A stretch of DNA of 33,906 nt from Gammaproteobacteria bacterium (GCA_007694905.1 REEU01000162.1:1-33906); one strand, 5' to 3'; positions 20,788-30,480 are shown, counted from the first letter of the stretch. Numbers and translations are program-made. Notes: generated by a model from the letters alone, not told the origin.

Positions 20788-23694
20788 TCACTCGGGAAGC
20801 GCCATGAGCTCATCCCAGACCGCTGCCACGTCATTCGCCCGAGCGATGAGTTCGGGTCGCTCACTGCGGGCCGGCAGGTTCTGAAGGGTCCGCCGGTGGG
20901 CCTCCGCCCGAAGCTCCTTGTAACTCTCGATCAACAGCCCGGCCTTCGCGGCCGGCAGGATGCCTTCCGCTTGTGCGGCCTCGAGCGTGCGGATCCCGTC
21001 AGAGTAACGCAGGAGATTCGGGTGGGTGTGACCCCATCCCAGAACGAAATATTGAACCATGAATTCGATATCCACGACAGCGCCCGGATCCTGCTTGAGA
21101 TCCAGTTCCGTCCGGTCAAGCAGGTCGACCGCTGCCGGCCGCGCGCGGAGGCCTCGCAGTTCGGCGAGCATTCGCTTGCGCATCTTCACGATCTCGGTTC
21201 GCAGACCGTCCCGATCACGCTCACGCCCGAGAATCTCCGTTCGCAGCTCGGAAAAGGCATCGAGCAGACGTTCTGGACCACACAGCGGTCTGGCTCGCAC
21301 CAGAGCCTGATGCTCCCAGGTCCACGCCTCCTCGCGCTGGTAGCGGGCAAACGCCTCCAGCGTGCTGACCAGAACCCCGGCCTGGCCCGACGGCCGCAGC
21401 CGCATGTCCACTTCATAGAGTTCGCCGGTGTGGGTGCGGGTGGTCAGCAGGTGAATGATGCGCTGGCCAAGGCGGGCGAAGAACTGGCCATTGACCACGC
21501 TCTTTTCGCCGTCGGTCTCCCCGGTCTGCGGCAGATCGTGCAGGAAGACCAGGTCGAGATCGGAACCCCAGCCCAGCTCGATCCCACCCACCTTGCCGTA
21601 CCCGATGACGGCAAACCCCTCGTCAACCGGCTCCCCTGACGCGTCCCGAGGTCGCCCGTACTGGGCTACCGTGTGCTGCCAGGCCATGCTCACCACCCGC
21701 TCCACAATGACTTCGGCCAGCCATGTGAGTGCGTCGCTGACCTTCATAATAGGCAGGATGTCCGCCAGTTCGCAGGCCGCGACGCGCAGTTCCGTGGCTT
21801 CCTTGAAGTATCGCAGCTGCTCCATCTGCTGCTCGAGATCGTCCGCCGGCACGGCCCGCAGATGTTCTGCCAGCTCCCGCGCCAAGCCGTCGCGATCCGG
21901 CGGGGTGTAAAGATCTCTCGGGTCCAGCAGTTCGTCCACCAGGATGGGGTGGCGCGCAAGCGTCTCGGCGATCCAGTCCGAGCCCTGACACAGGCGTACC
22001 AGCTGGACCAGGGCCTCGGGGTTTTCCACCAGCAGCACCAAGTAGGCGGTGCGACGGAGCACCGCCTCCACCAGACGCAGGGTACGCGCCAGGGCACGGT
22101 CGGGATCCGCCGCCTCTGCAACCAGGGCCAGCAGCCGTGGCATCACTGCGTCGAGCCGGGCACGCCCCAGATTCTGGCCCACCTCCCGCTCCCGTTTCGC
22201 ACGCAGATCGGCGAGCCGTGCCAGGGTTGACTCCGCATCCTGGAAACCCGCTGCGGTGAGCATTTCTGTGTTGGCCGCATCCGGCTCGGCCCACAAGTCC
22301 CGCCAGATATCCAGCGGGTCATCGCCGCCGTTGTCCGCCTCCTCCACGGGCGCGATCAATCCTGCGAACAGGTCTGCCACCCGCTGCCGATGCTCCTCGA
22401 GATTCTTGCTGAACTGCTCCCAGTCCGCTGCTCCGACACTGGCGGCAAGTCGTGCCCGCGCCTGGATGTCCCGCGGCAGACGCTGGGTCTGCTCATCCGC
22501 CAGTGCCTGCAACCGGTGCTCCACTTCCCGCAGATGGACGTAGGCGTCATCCAGAACCGTCACGTCGTCCTCCGGCAGCAGGCCGGCCCCGGCAAGCTGC
22601 GTCAGGTTCGCCCTGAGCGCGGGCTGCTGGAACCGCACGTCGCGACCGCCGTGAATGAGCTGAAACACCTGGGCGATGAACTCCACTTCTCGGATTCCAC
22701 CCTCACCGAGCTTGACATTGTCGTGCAGATTCTTGCGCCGGACCTCGCGGCGGATGAGCGTCTTCATTTCCCGCAGCGCCTCGATCGCGCCGAAGTCCAG
22801 ATAACGCCGAAACACGAAAGGCCGCAGAGCAGCCAGCAGCGAACGGCCGGCCGCGATATCACCGGCCACCGGCCGGGCCTTGATCATGGCGTAGCGCTCC
22901 CAGTCACGCCCCTGCTCCTCGTAGTAGCCGAGCAGGGCGTCGAAGTGCTGCACCAGCGGCCCACTCTCTCCGAATGGACGCAGCCGCATATCCACCCGAT
23001 AGACGAAACCCGCCGCGGTACGATTGTCCAGCAGACCGATGAGCTGCCTGCCGAGACGCAGGAACCACTCCTGGCTGGTGAGGCCGTCGGCGGTCCGGCC
23101 CGGCTCCGGATAGGCAAACATGAGATCCACGTCGCTGGAGAGATTGAGTTCCCGCGCGCCCAGCTTGCCAAGGGCAAGCACCACAAGTCGCTGTGGGCGG
23201 CCAGCCGCATCCAGGGGTTCCCCGAGCTCCGCGGCGAGGTGCCGGTGCAGCAACGCCAGGGACTGTTCGAGCAGCACTTCCGCCAGATCGGACAGCGCCC
23301 CGACCGTCCCTTCGAGATCGGTGACCCGGTTCAGATCCCGCCAGACGATCCCGACCTGTTGCAGATTTCGGAATTCGCGCAGACATCGGCCCACAGGCCC
23401 ATCCGCCGCATCGGGCGCGGCCACGTCCCCGAGTGCGGCAAGGCGCGCCTCGAGATCGGCCGCGAGCGTGGCGCGCGCCGGCACCTCGTCGTGCAGCCTG
23501 GCGGCCAGCAGGGCTTCGAGCCGGGTCGCGTCACGGGTCAGCCAGTCCAGGGCAAAGTCGCTGCCTACGGCCAGTGTTTCGAGGGCCCCAGCGTGCGCCT
23601 CGAGCAGGTCCGCTGCGACGCCGGCTTCTCGCAGGTCCGCGATACGGGCGCCGGCGAGCTCGGCCAGGGCGGGTGGCAGATCTTCATTCGTCAT
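20788..23694 (-). CDS. glnE: bifunctional glutamine synthetase adenylyltransferase/adenylyl-removing enzyme
   Basis: GlnE adjusts glutamine synthetase by adding or removing AMP on a tyrosine in response to PII and glutamine. The 968-residue product (E. coli 946) has two nucleotidyltransferase domains: the N-terminal de-adenylylating one with GKLGARELNLSSDVDLMF at about 176-193, and the C-terminal adenylylating one with GKVGGIELGWGSDLDLVF near 695-712. Both keep the paired metal aspartates. The ATG at 23694 lies four bases after the SPFH gene stop, so the two are almost certainly co-transcribed. The longer upstream frame overlaps the SPFH gene and is not GlnE-like. Confidence 0.95.
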   Translation of the reverse strand: MTNEDLPPALAELAGARIADLREAGVAADLLEAHAGALETLAVGSDFALDWLTRDATRLEALLAARLHDEVPARATLAADLEARLAALGDVAAPDAADGPVGRCLREFRNLQQVGIVWRDLNRVTDLEGTVGALSDLAEVLLEQSLALLHRHLAAELGEPLDAAGRPQRLVVLALGKLGARELNLSSDVDLMFAYPEPGRTADGLTSQEWFLRLGRQLIGLLDNRTAAGFVYRVDMRLRPFGESGPLVQHFDALLGYYEEQGRDWERYAMIKARPVAGDIAAGRSLLAALRPFVFRRYLDFGAIEALREMKTLIRREVRRKNLHDNVKLGEGGIREVEFIAQVFQLIHGGRDVRFQQPALRANLTQLAGAGLLPEDDVTVLDDAYVHLREVEHRLQALADEQTQRLPRDIQARARLAASVGAADWEQFSKNLEEHRQRVADLFAGLIAPVEEADNGGDDPLDIWRDLWAEPDAANTEMLTAAGFQDAESTLARLADLRAKREREVGQNLGRARLDAVMPRLLALVAEAADPDRALARTLRLVEAVLRRTAYLVLLVENPEALVQLVRLCQGSDWIAETLARHPILVDELLDPRDLYTPPDRDGLARELAEHLRAVPADDLEQQMEQLRYFKEATELRVAACELADILPIMKVSDALTWLAEVIVERVVSMAWQHTVAQYGRPRDASGEPVDEGFAVIGYGKVGGIELGWGSDLDLVFLHDLPQTGETDGEKSVVNGQFFARLGQRIIHLLTTRTHTGELYEVDMRLRPSGQAGVLVSTLEAFARYQREEAWTWEHQALVRARPLCGPERLLDAFSELRTEILGRERDRDGLRTEIVKMRKRMLAELRGLRARPAAVDLLDRTELDLKQDPGAVVDIEFMVQYFVLGWGHTHPNLLRYSDGIRTLEAAQAEGILPAAKAGLLIESYKELRAEAHRRTLQNLPARSERPELIARANDVAAVWDELMALPE

Positions 23695-23698
23695 GGCC

Positions 23699-24739
23699 TC
23701 AGCCAATCCGCCCGTCCACGTCCGGCGGCTGGAAAGAGCGGACCGATGCAGGTGACGGACTGGCGGCCGCCGAATCCCTGGTGTTCTCAGCGCCTGCGGG
23801 CCCTGATGCCCCCGCGGCTCGAGCGTCCGCGAATGCGCCCTCCGCCAGCGCGCGAATACCATCGAAGCTGGAGCTGAGCCCGCCGTGTTCCAGCGGCATG
23901 ACGACGAAGCGGCCGTTGTCGGAGGCAGCCAGTGTCTGCAAGGCATCCACGTACTGCCGGGCGATGAGGTAGCTGAGCGTCTGCGGACGCTCTTCCGCCA
24001 CGGCCCGCGACAGCATCAGCGACGCCCGGGCCTCCGCTTCGGCCCTGCGCTCCCGCGCCTCCGCTTCCAGCGCAGCCACCCGGGATCCGGTCTCCGCGTG
24101 CATGATCGAGGCGTCCCGATCTGCTTCCGCCTTCAGCCGCGCGGTGCGCCGCTCGCCTTCCGCCGCAAGCACGGAGGCCCGGCGTTCGAGCTCCGTGGTC
24201 CTACCCTTCGCCACCGCGTCCATCAGCGCCTCAGGCAGCTGCAACGTGTCCAGTTCCACGCGGGTGAGTTGAACGCCCCAGACCGACACGACGCCTTCGC
24301 AGGCATTCATCAACTCGACGCCCAAGCGGGCGCGCGCGCCAAGCAGCGCATCGAGATCCAGGTTCCCCACCTGATTGCGCAGCATCACGCCCAGCAGGGA
24401 CCGCAGCGCATCCTCCAGGCTCTCCACCTCATAGCTGGCCTTGGCTGCATCAGCGATCTGGTAGAAGCACACGGCGTCGGAGCGAACGTTGATCCTGTCC
24501 CGCGTCACCAGGTCCGTCAGCGCCAGGCGCAGATGGCGTTCCCGGAGATCCTGGCGGGCGCCGATCCGCTCCGCGATGGGCCACACCAAGCACAGACCGG
24601 GCTCAAGGGTTCGCACATAGCGGCCAAAGCGCTCCACCGTGAAGGCGAAGCCCTGGGGCACTCGCCGGACGGCCAACAGGCTACCCAGCAGCAGTACAAC
24701 TGCAACGATGATCAGAAGGGTGGCTACATCCAAGGGCAT
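23699..24739 (-). CDS. SPFH/band 7 domain membrane protein (slipin/QmcA-like)
   Basis: A 346-residue protein with one N-terminal membrane helix (about 5-23, VATLLIIVAVVLLLGSLLAV), an SPFH/band 7 domain (about 24-185, with VPQGFAFTVERFGRYVRTLEPG and VQLTRVELDTLQLPEALMDA), and a charged alpha-helical stretch rich in Ala, Glu and Arg (about 185-265) expected to form a coiled coil. SPFH proteins form large cage-like membrane assemblies and modulate proteases or lipid domains. The C-terminal 60 residues are low complexity (ADARAAGASGPAGAENTRD). No NfeD-type partner is adjacent. The ATG has a GGAGG site; the gene is 38 bases after the PilB-like gene and 4 bases before glnE. Confidence 0.88.
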   Translation of the reverse strand: MPLDVATLLIIVAVVLLLGSLLAVRRVPQGFAFTVERFGRYVRTLEPGLCLVWPIAERIGARQDLRERHLRLALTDLVTRDRINVRSDAVCFYQIADAAKASYEVESLEDALRSLLGVMLRNQVGNLDLDALLGARARLGVELMNACEGVVSVWGVQLTRVELDTLQLPEALMDAVAKGRTTELERRASVLAAEGERRTARLKAEADRDASIMHAETGSRVAALEAEARERRAEAEARASLMLSRAVAEERPQTLSYLIARQYVDALQTLAASDNGRFVVMPLEHGGLSSSFDGIRALAEGAFADARAAGASGPAGAENTRDSAAASPSPASVRSFQPPDVDGRIG

Positions 24740-24777
24740 GGCCCTCCCGTTTTCGTCTGTAAAGGGCGCGCTGCCAC

Positions 24778-26610
24778 TCAGGACTCGCCGGTGGAGAGTG
24801 GCACGACGCGCAGCACTTCCTCGATGGTGGTGTTCCCACGGGCGACCTGCAGCGCACCGGAAAGTCGCAGCGTGCGCATGCCGTCCCGCATGGCCTGATT
24901 GCGGATATCCGCGATGTCACACTGAGGCACGATCAGCGGCTTGACACGGTCGCTCACCGGCAGCAGCTCGTAGATCCCCACTCTGCCCATGTAGCCCGTA
25001 TCCCGACACTCCAGGCAGCCCACCGCACGATGGGCGTGCTCGGGCATGTTCGCCTTGAACGGTCGGGTCAACGCTCGCCAGGCATCCTCGTCGATGCTGG
25101 TCGGTGCCTTGCAATGTGGGCACAGCACCCGGATCAGTCGTTGCGCCATGGTTCCGAGCACCGTCGCCCGGATCAAGTAAGCTGGAACCTCCAGCTCCAA
25201 CAGGCGCGTGATGGCGCTGGGCGCATCGTTGGTGTGCAGGGTCGACAGCACGAGGTGGCCCGTGAGGGCCGCCTGGATCGCCATCTCCGCGGTCTCGAGA
25301 TCGCGGATCTCGCCGATCATGATGATGTCCGGATCCTGCCGCAAAAGCGCCCGCACGCCCGAGGCGAAATCGAGCTCGATGTTTTTCTGCACCTGCATCT
25401 GATTGAACGACGGCTCCACCATCTCGATGGGATCCTCGATGGTGCAGACGTTCACTTCCGGCGTCGCCAGATCCTTCAGCGTCGAGTACAGCGTCGTGGT
25501 CTTGCCGGAGCCGGTGGGGCCCGTGACGAGCACGATGCCATGTGGATTGTGGACCATGCCGTACCAGCGCTTGAGGTCCTCGCCGCCGAAGCCGAGGTCC
25601 TCGAAGGAGCGCAGCAGCACGTCGGGATCGAAGATCCGCATCACCAGCTTCTCGCCGAACGCCGTAGGCAGCGTCGACAGCCTGAGCTCCACTTCCGCAT
25701 TCTCCGAGGAGCGCGTCTTGATGCGGCCGTCCTGGGGCCGACGCTTCTCGGCCACGTCCATGCGCCCGAGAATCTTCAGGCGGCTCACGACAGCGGTGGT
25801 CACAGGTGCCGGCAGGGCATAGATGTCGTGCAGGACGCCGTCGATCCGGAACCGCACCCGGCCCTGGTCCCGTCGCGGTTCGATATGGATGTCGCTGGCA
25901 CGCTGGTCGAAGGCGTACTGCAGCAGCCAGTCGACGATGTTGACGATGTGGGCGTCGTTCGCCTCCGGCGATTTAAGACGCCCCAGGTCGAGCATCTGTT
26001 CGAGGTTGGAGATGGCCGCGCCGGCACCCGCCTGATGTTCGTCACGCGCCCGTCGCACGGAACGGGCCATGGTGTAAAACTCGACCATGTAGCGGCGCAG
26101 GTCTGCCGGGTTCGCCACCACCCGCTTGACGTCCCGACCGCCGAGCGTCTGCTCCAGCATGGGTTCCCAGCTCTGCACCCAGGGTTGAGCGCTGGCGATC
26201 ACCACGTCGTCTTCTGTCAGTTCGATGGCAAGAATGTTGTGGCGTTGCGCGAACTGGTAGGACATGACGCCCGTCACCCGCTCCACGTTGACCTTGAGCG
26301 GGTCGATGCGCTGATAGGGTTGCCCGGACTGGTCGCAGAGCCACTGGGTAAGCGCCTCGAGATCGAGCGTCCTGCCGGGCCGATCGGCGTCTTCGAACTC
26401 CTCCTGAGCCACAAGTTCCAGCGGATGGAGATGGAGCTGATCCCGGCGCCTGGGCTGCCCGGCAAGGCGCTCCGCCTGATTCGTAAGCAGGCGCCCGTCG
26501 GCCACCAGATCATCCAGCACCGACCGCAGGTCGAGCAGGCGATCCGGGGGATCATTGCGCACGTCGCCGCCCACAGGCCCCAGGCTCCTGGCCACGCTGT
26601 CTCCTTCCAT
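24778..26610 (-). CDS. PilB/GspE family type IV pilus or type II secretion ATPase
   Basis: A 610-residue hexameric assembly ATPase. In order: an N-terminal domain similar to the MshEN/T2SSE N-region (about 60-175); Walker A GPTGSGKT at 364-371; Asp box VCTIEDPIE; Walker B-type LLRQDPDIIMIGEIRD; His box HLVLSTLHTNDA; and two CxxC pairs (CPHCK and CLECRDTGYMGRVGIYELLP), the zinc element of GspE/PilB. No pilC, pilD, pilin or gsp gene is adjacent, so it is an orphan here and the machine it drives is unknown. The ATG at 26610 is favoured for length; an ATG at 26697 with a GGAAGCAGG site upstream could add 29 residues. It may head the ten-gene minus-strand run ending at the VTT gene. Confidence 0.88.
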   Translation of the reverse strand: MEGDSVARSLGPVGGDVRNDPPDRLLDLRSVLDDLVADGRLLTNQAERLAGQPRRRDQLHLHPLELVAQEEFEDADRPGRTLDLEALTQWLCDQSGQPYQRIDPLKVNVERVTGVMSYQFAQRHNILAIELTEDDVVIASAQPWVQSWEPMLEQTLGGRDVKRVVANPADLRRYMVEFYTMARSVRRARDEHQAGAGAAISNLEQMLDLGRLKSPEANDAHIVNIVDWLLQYAFDQRASDIHIEPRRDQGRVRFRIDGVLHDIYALPAPVTTAVVSRLKILGRMDVAEKRRPQDGRIKTRSSENAEVELRLSTLPTAFGEKLVMRIFDPDVLLRSFEDLGFGGEDLKRWYGMVHNPHGIVLVTGPTGSGKTTTLYSTLKDLATPEVNVCTIEDPIEMVEPSFNQMQVQKNIELDFASGVRALLRQDPDIIMIGEIRDLETAEMAIQAALTGHLVLSTLHTNDAPSAITRLLELEVPAYLIRATVLGTMAQRLIRVLCPHCKAPTSIDEDAWRALTRPFKANMPEHAHRAVGCLECRDTGYMGRVGIYELLPVSDRVKPLIVPQCDIADIRNQAMRDGMRTLRLSGALQVARGNTTIEEVLRVVPLSTGES

Positions 26611-26736
26611 CCAGCCACGCGCCCGGAGCGGCCGCGTACGCGCGCTCCATTGTGAACCTGCAGCGATCCTATGCAAACCGAAGCGCGCCTGAGACATCGC
26701 CTGCTTCCGGGCACAGCCTCACCGCGACCCCAGCCG

Positions 26737-26766
26737 TTGGAGTCGCGCCGGACAAAGCTGCACAAT
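26737..26766 (+). promoter_or_regulatory. weak candidate promoter for argE
   Basis: TTGGAG (26737-26742) and CACAAT (26761-26766) are 18 bases apart, with a predicted start near 26773, 24 bases before the argE ATG. The match is 3/6 and 4/6, so this is a placement-based suggestion in the divergent gap with the PilB-like gene. Confidence 0.28.
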
Positions 26767-26796
26767 GGTCGGCCGTCAGTCGACGAAGACCAGCGC

Positions 26797-27966
26797 ATGA
26801 CCGCACGTGCCCCCGACCTGGTGTCCATGCTCAGGACCCTGATCGAAACGCCCTCAGTGAGCTGCACCGATGCCCGCATCGACCAGAGCAACCTGGCGGT
26901 AGTGGATCACCTCTCAAACTGGCTGGACGTGCTCGGCTTCACCGTCGAGCGCGTTCCCCTGCCCGATCAGCCGCAAAAGGCGAATCTGGTGGCCACGTTG
27001 GGCAGCGGACCCGGTGGTCTGGTCTTTGCCGGGCACACCGATACGGTTCCTTGCGACCCGGCCCTGTGGCGCAGCGAGCCGTTCCGGCTCGACGACCGCG
27101 ACAACCGCTTCTATGGCCTCGGCACCTGCGACATGAAGGGTTTCTTCGCGCTGGCCATCGAGGCGGCACAGCAGTATCTGGATGCCCCCTTCAAGCAACC
27201 GCTGATCCTGCTGGCCACAGCGGACGAGGAATGCTCCATGGACGGTGCCCGCACCCTGGCGGCACGCGGCAGTCCGGCGGCGCGCTATGCCATCGTCGGC
27301 GAGCCCACGGGACTCAAACCCCAGCGCATGCACAAGGGCATGATGATGGAGACGGTGCGGATCCAGGGCCGCAGCGGCCACTCTTCGGATCCCAGCCTCG
27401 GCTCCAACGCCCTCGACGCCATGCATGTGGTCCTAGGCGAGTTGAAGACGTTCCGGGCCGAACTCGCCGCGCGCTATCAACATCCGGCCTTCGACGTGAA
27501 CGTGCCGACCATGAATCTGGGCTGCCTGCACGCGGGGGACAATCCGAATCGAATCTGCGGCCACGCCGAGCTGCAGATCGACCTTCGCGCCCTGCCCGGA
27601 ATGGACAACGACGCCCTCCACGACGAACTGGTCAAGCGCCTGGCGCCGCTGGGCGCCGCCAACGACGTGGACCTGCAAGTCAGCCAGATCCATCCCCCGG
27701 TGCCGCCATTCGAGACGCCGGCTTCAGCGGAGATCGTCCAGGTCGTGGAGCGTTTGACCGGCGCCACCGCCGGTGCGGTCGCCTTCGGTACCGAGGCGCC
27801 GTTCTATCAGCAGATGGGCATCGACTCCGTGGTCATGGGCCCGGGCTACATCGATCAGGCCCACCAGCCGGACGAGTACCTGGACCAGAGCCAGATCCGA
27901 CCCACCATCGATGTGCTCTCGGCCCTGATCAGGGAGCTGTGCCTGGCACCGGCCAACGGACGATGA
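26797..27966 (+). CDS. argE: acetylornithine deacetylase
   Basis: ArgE hydrolyses N2-acetylornithine to ornithine and acetate in arginine synthesis. The 389-residue M20 metallopeptidase-fold enzyme (E. coli 383) has GHTDTVPCD (H80, D82), the bridging D112 in GTCDMKG, the catalytic E144 and metal-binding E145 in TADEEC, and GEPTGLKPQRMHKG, the ArgE-specific segment that separates it from DapE. RGRSGHSSDPSLGSNALDAMH is the dimerisation lid. The ATG at 26797 gives the natural length; the in-frame start at 26671 would add a non-conserved leader. No strong ribosome site is visible. Its stop overlaps the dedA-like start (ATGA). Confidence 0.94.
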   Translation: MTARAPDLVSMLRTLIETPSVSCTDARIDQSNLAVVDHLSNWLDVLGFTVERVPLPDQPQKANLVATLGSGPGGLVFAGHTDTVPCDPALWRSEPFRLDDRDNRFYGLGTCDMKGFFALAIEAAQQYLDAPFKQPLILLATADEECSMDGARTLAARGSPAARYAIVGEPTGLKPQRMHKGMMMETVRIQGRSGHSSDPSLGSNALDAMHVVLGELKTFRAELAARYQHPAFDVNVPTMNLGCLHAGDNPNRICGHAELQIDLRALPGMDNDALHDELVKRLAPLGAANDVDLQVSQIHPPVPPFETPASAEIVQVVERLTGATAGAVAFGTEAPFYQQMGIDSVVMGPGYIDQAHQPDEYLDQSQIRPTIDVLSALIRELCLAPANGR

Positions 27967-28475
27967 TCGCGGCGCTCAACGAGCTGATATTCCAGTGGCT
28001 CGAGGACTACCGGGAGCAGGCGCTGCTGCTGATTCCGCTGATCGCCTTCTCCGAAGCCTGCGTCGGCATCGGCCTGATCGTCTCAGGCTTCATTCTCGTG
28101 GCCGTAGCATCGGTCCTGGTCACGGCAGAGATCGCCACCGTGGCCCAGATCCTGCCCGTGGCGTTTCTCGGCGCGCTGCTGGGTGACCACGTCGGGTTCT
28201 ACTTCGGTCGCTGGCTGGGGCCGCGCTTTCACCAGCTGCGGCTGGCCAAGCGTTACCAGCGCAGCATCCTGCAAGCCGAAAACATGATCCGGAAGCGCGG
28301 CGCCTGGGCCATCCTCATCGGCCGCTTCATTCCGGCCATCCGCAGCATGGTCCCCGCCATGCTCGGGATCAGCGGCTTCGAGCGCACCCGCTATTCCATG
28401 GTGGACGCCAGTGCCTGTCTGCTCTGGGCCGCCGGGCTCGGACTGATCGTCACCGGAACGACCAGCATTTTCTGA
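27963..28475 (+). CDS. DedA family membrane protein
   Basis: A 170-residue DedA/SNARE-associated inner-membrane protein, shorter than the usual 200-220. The hallmark segments are FSEACVGIGLIVSGF, GALLGDHVGFYFGRWLG (the GDxxgYxxGRxxG motif) and LIGRFIPAIRSMVPAMLGIS (GRFxPxxR). Hydrophobic stretches are at about 20-50, 58-78, 100-125 and 145-168. DedA proteins support membrane-potential and lipid-carrier transport in E. coli. The ATG overlaps the argE stop (ATGA). It is a second VTT/DedA-superfamily gene in this window besides the one at 14341-15027, but the two are not close copies. Confidence 0.88.
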   Translation: MIAALNELIFQWLEDYREQALLLIPLIAFSEACVGIGLIVSGFILVAVASVLVTAEIATVAQILPVAFLGALLGDHVGFYFGRWLGPRFHQLRLAKRYQRSILQAENMIRKRGAWAILIGRFIPAIRSMVPAMLGISGFERTRYSMVDASACLLWAAGLGLIVTGTTSIF

Positions 28476-28510
28476 AACCAAACAGGCGGTTCGCTGTGAG
28501 CCCCTGACAC

Positions 28511-29530
28511 TCAGCCCATGGGATACATGATGTCCCTGGAGACCGCGTCGATGGCCCCCAGGGTATCGGCATCCAGGGTGACATCCGCCGCCGCGAGGAT
28601 CGCGTCCATCTGCTCCACCCTGCTTGCACCCACGATGGTCGAGGCGACGAAGTCGTGCTGTTTGCTCCAGGCCGTGGCCAGGGTCACCAGAGCCATGCCC
28701 GCCTCGGCCGCTATGGCGGCAAAGCGCTCGGTGGATGCCAGCGACTTGGCGTTGACGAAACGCTGGGCCATCACCTGCTGGCGCTTGCCGGCGGAGAGGT
28801 AATTAGTAAAACGCGCACCCTCGGGGCGGGCGCCATCCTGGTACTTACCGCTCAGCACGCCACCCGCCAGAGGCGAATAGGGAATGGAGCTGACCTGCTC
28901 ACGCCGACAGACCTCGGCCAAGTCATCCTCGAAGCGGCGATTGTTCAGGCTGTGGTTGTTCTGGATGGTGTCGAAGCGCGCCAGTCCCTCCCGCTCCGAT
29001 GCCGCGAGACTCTTCATCAGGCCCCAGCTGCTTTCGTTGCTGCAGCCGAGAATCCGAACCTTGCCGGCGATCACCAGATCGTCGAGGGCCCGGAGGGTCT
29101 CCTGCTTGGCGTAGCCCGGATCAGGCCAGTGGGCCTGGTAGAGATCGATGTAGTCGGTTTGCAGCCGTTTCAGACTTGCTTCCACCGCCGTGGTGATCTG
29201 ATGCCGGTCGAGGCCGGTCTTGCCGGAGCGCAGCGGCGGGTTGATCCAGCCATGGCTGGGGCCAGCCACCTTGGTGGCCAGGATGACGCCCTCCCGATTC
29301 CCCCGCGCGGCCATCCAGCGACCGACGATCTCCTCGGTGGCACCGATCCACTTCGCATCCGGCGGCACCGGGTACATCTCTGCGGTATCGAAGAAGTCGA
29401 CACCCGCCTCGAAGGCTTTGTCCATGATGGCAAAGGCTTCTGCTTCGTCCGTCTGACTGCCGAAGGTCATGGTGCCCATGCAGATGTCGGATACGACGAT
29501 CCCGCTGCGGCCGAGCCTGTTCCTGCGCAT
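28511..29530 (-). CDS. aldo/keto reductase (Tas-like)
   Basis: A 339-residue NAD(P)H-dependent aldo/keto reductase with the full tetrad D48, Y53, K87 and H134 ([24 protein letters not shown]). The MYPVPP sequence and the GWINPPL insertion near residue 94 are typical of the Tas protein group. The C-terminal cofactor segment [15 protein letters not shown] is intact. The ATG at 29530 has a GGAG site eight bases upstream. It converges with dedA across only 35 bases. The substrate is unknown. Confidence 0.9.
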   Translation of the reverse strand: MRRNRLGRSGIVVSDICMGTMTFGSQTDEAEAFAIMDKAFEAGVDFFDTAEMYPVPPDAKWIGATEEIVGRWMAARGNREGVILATKVAGPSHGWINPPLRSGKTGLDRHQITTAVEASLKRLQTDYIDLYQAHWPDPGYAKQETLRALDDLVIAGKVRILGCSNESSWGLMKSLAASEREGLARFDTIQNNHSLNNRRFEDDLAEVCRREQVSSIPYSPLAGGVLSGKYQDGARPEGARFTNYLSAGKRQQVMAQRFVNAKSLASTERFAAIAAEAGMALVTLATAWSKQHDFVASTIVGASRVEQMDAILAAADVTLDADTLGAIDAVSRDIMYPMG

Positions 29531-29637
29531 GCGCCCTGCTCCAGAAAGACAATTGAGTCAACGTGCCAAGGTGGCCAACGCAGAGGAGGATACGGAAGCA
29601 GGTCACAACGCACCATGCAGGCAGCGTGGAGAGGACA

Positions 29638-29651
29638 GGCCGGAAACGGCC
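29638..29651. other. small perfect hairpin with GAAA loop
   Basis: GGCCG (29638-29642) and CGGCC (29647-29651) enclose a GAAA tetraloop in the 210-bp gap between the aldo/keto reductase and the GST gene. It is too short to assign a role; no gene was seen in this gap. Confidence 0.3.
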
Positions 29652-29698
29652 CGCCCTGGACAAAAACGGCTGCGACCGAAGAAGGGCCCTGGATCCGC

Positions 29699-29733
29699 CT
29701 GAGGGGCTGGCATGCAGAACCCAGGCCCCTCAG
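29699..29733 (-). terminator. stem-loop just downstream of the GST gene
   Basis: CTGAGGGGC (29699-29707) and GCCCCTCAG (29725-29733) form a perfect 9-bp arm, extended by TGG/CCA past a one-base bulge. It begins eight bases after the GST stop on the minus strand. There is no run of T after it, so it would be a weak intrinsic terminator or a 3'-end stabilising hairpin. Confidence 0.45.
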
Positions 29734-29740
29734 CGTTCAA

Positions 29741-30367
29741 TCAACTGCCGAAAGCGTACTCGCCACCCCGCTCCAGCGCCCGGCGATAAGCGGGCCGGGC
29801 ATGAATGCGGTCGAGAAACGCGGCGAGGTTCGGGAACGGCTCCAGGGTGTAGAGCAGTCGCGCCACCTGGGGCACGAACGAGAGCTGCACGTCGGCCGCG
29901 CTGAAGGTGTCTTCCACGAACCACTGCGAACCCTCCAGGGCACCATTCATGTAGCCGAGGTGATTATCGAGTTCACTGGTGATTCGCGGCTGCAGATCGG
30001 CGCCGCCGTCCGGCAACCGGCCGGTGTACATCTTCAGCATGAGCGGCAGCATCGCGCTGCCCTCGGCATAGTGCAGCCATTGCAGGTAATGCTCGTGGGC
30101 GTCCGTTCCCGGCTCGGGCGCGAGCCGTGCACCGCCATGACGGCGGACGATGTAATCGATGATGGCACCGGACTCGATGATGGTCAGCGCACCGTCGGTC
30201 AGCACCGGCGACTTGCCCAACGGATGCACCGCCAGCAATGCAGGCGGTGCCAGGTTGGTGCTGGCATCGCGCTGATGGGACATGATCTCGTAGTCGACGC
30301 CGAGTTCCTCGAGCAGCCACAGAACGCGCTGGGAACGGGAATTGTTCAGATGGTGGACGGTGAGCAT
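29741..30367 (-). CDS. glutathione S-transferase family protein
   Basis: A 208-residue cytosolic GST. The thioredoxin-like N-terminal domain begins MLTVHHLNNSRSQRVLWLLEELG, where the NSRSQRVLWLLEE segment is a bacterial beta/theta-like GST signature, and has the SPVLTDGALTIIESGAIIDYI region with the cis-proline and glutathione-binding ES. The helical C-terminal domain has the FSAADVQLSF N-capping box. The ATG has AGGAG seven bases upstream. It is divergent from the secreted hypothetical gene and stands alone, so the substrate is unknown. Confidence 0.9.
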   Translation of the reverse strand: MLTVHHLNNSRSQRVLWLLEELGVDYEIMSHQRDASTNLAPPALLAVHPLGKSPVLTDGALTIIESGAIIDYIVRRHGGARLAPEPGTDAHEHYLQWLHYAEGSAMLPLMLKMYTGRLPDGGADLQPRITSELDNHLGYMNGALEGSQWFVEDTFSAADVQLSFVPQVARLLYTLEPFPNLAAFLDRIHARPAYRRALERGGEYAFGS

Positions 30368-30480
30368 GGTCAGGCTCCTCGAGGAAGTGGTTGCGCAATC
30401 GCTGCGTGCGCATCATGGTCGGGATCAGCATTAAAAACATCCTGCCACTCCAGGCAGCCGGCACGGAGAGTTGCCCGACC

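Noticed and set aside
20788-26610. A nitrogen-regulated or pilus operon from gene adjacency alone
   Set aside because: glnE-ilvE-waaF adjacency is ancestral in related bacteria, so proximity does not by itself show shared function.
14341-28475. VTT protein (14341-15027) and DedA (27963-28475) as recent paralogues
   Set aside because: They share only superfamily features, with different motifs and lengths; no DNA-level similarity was seen.
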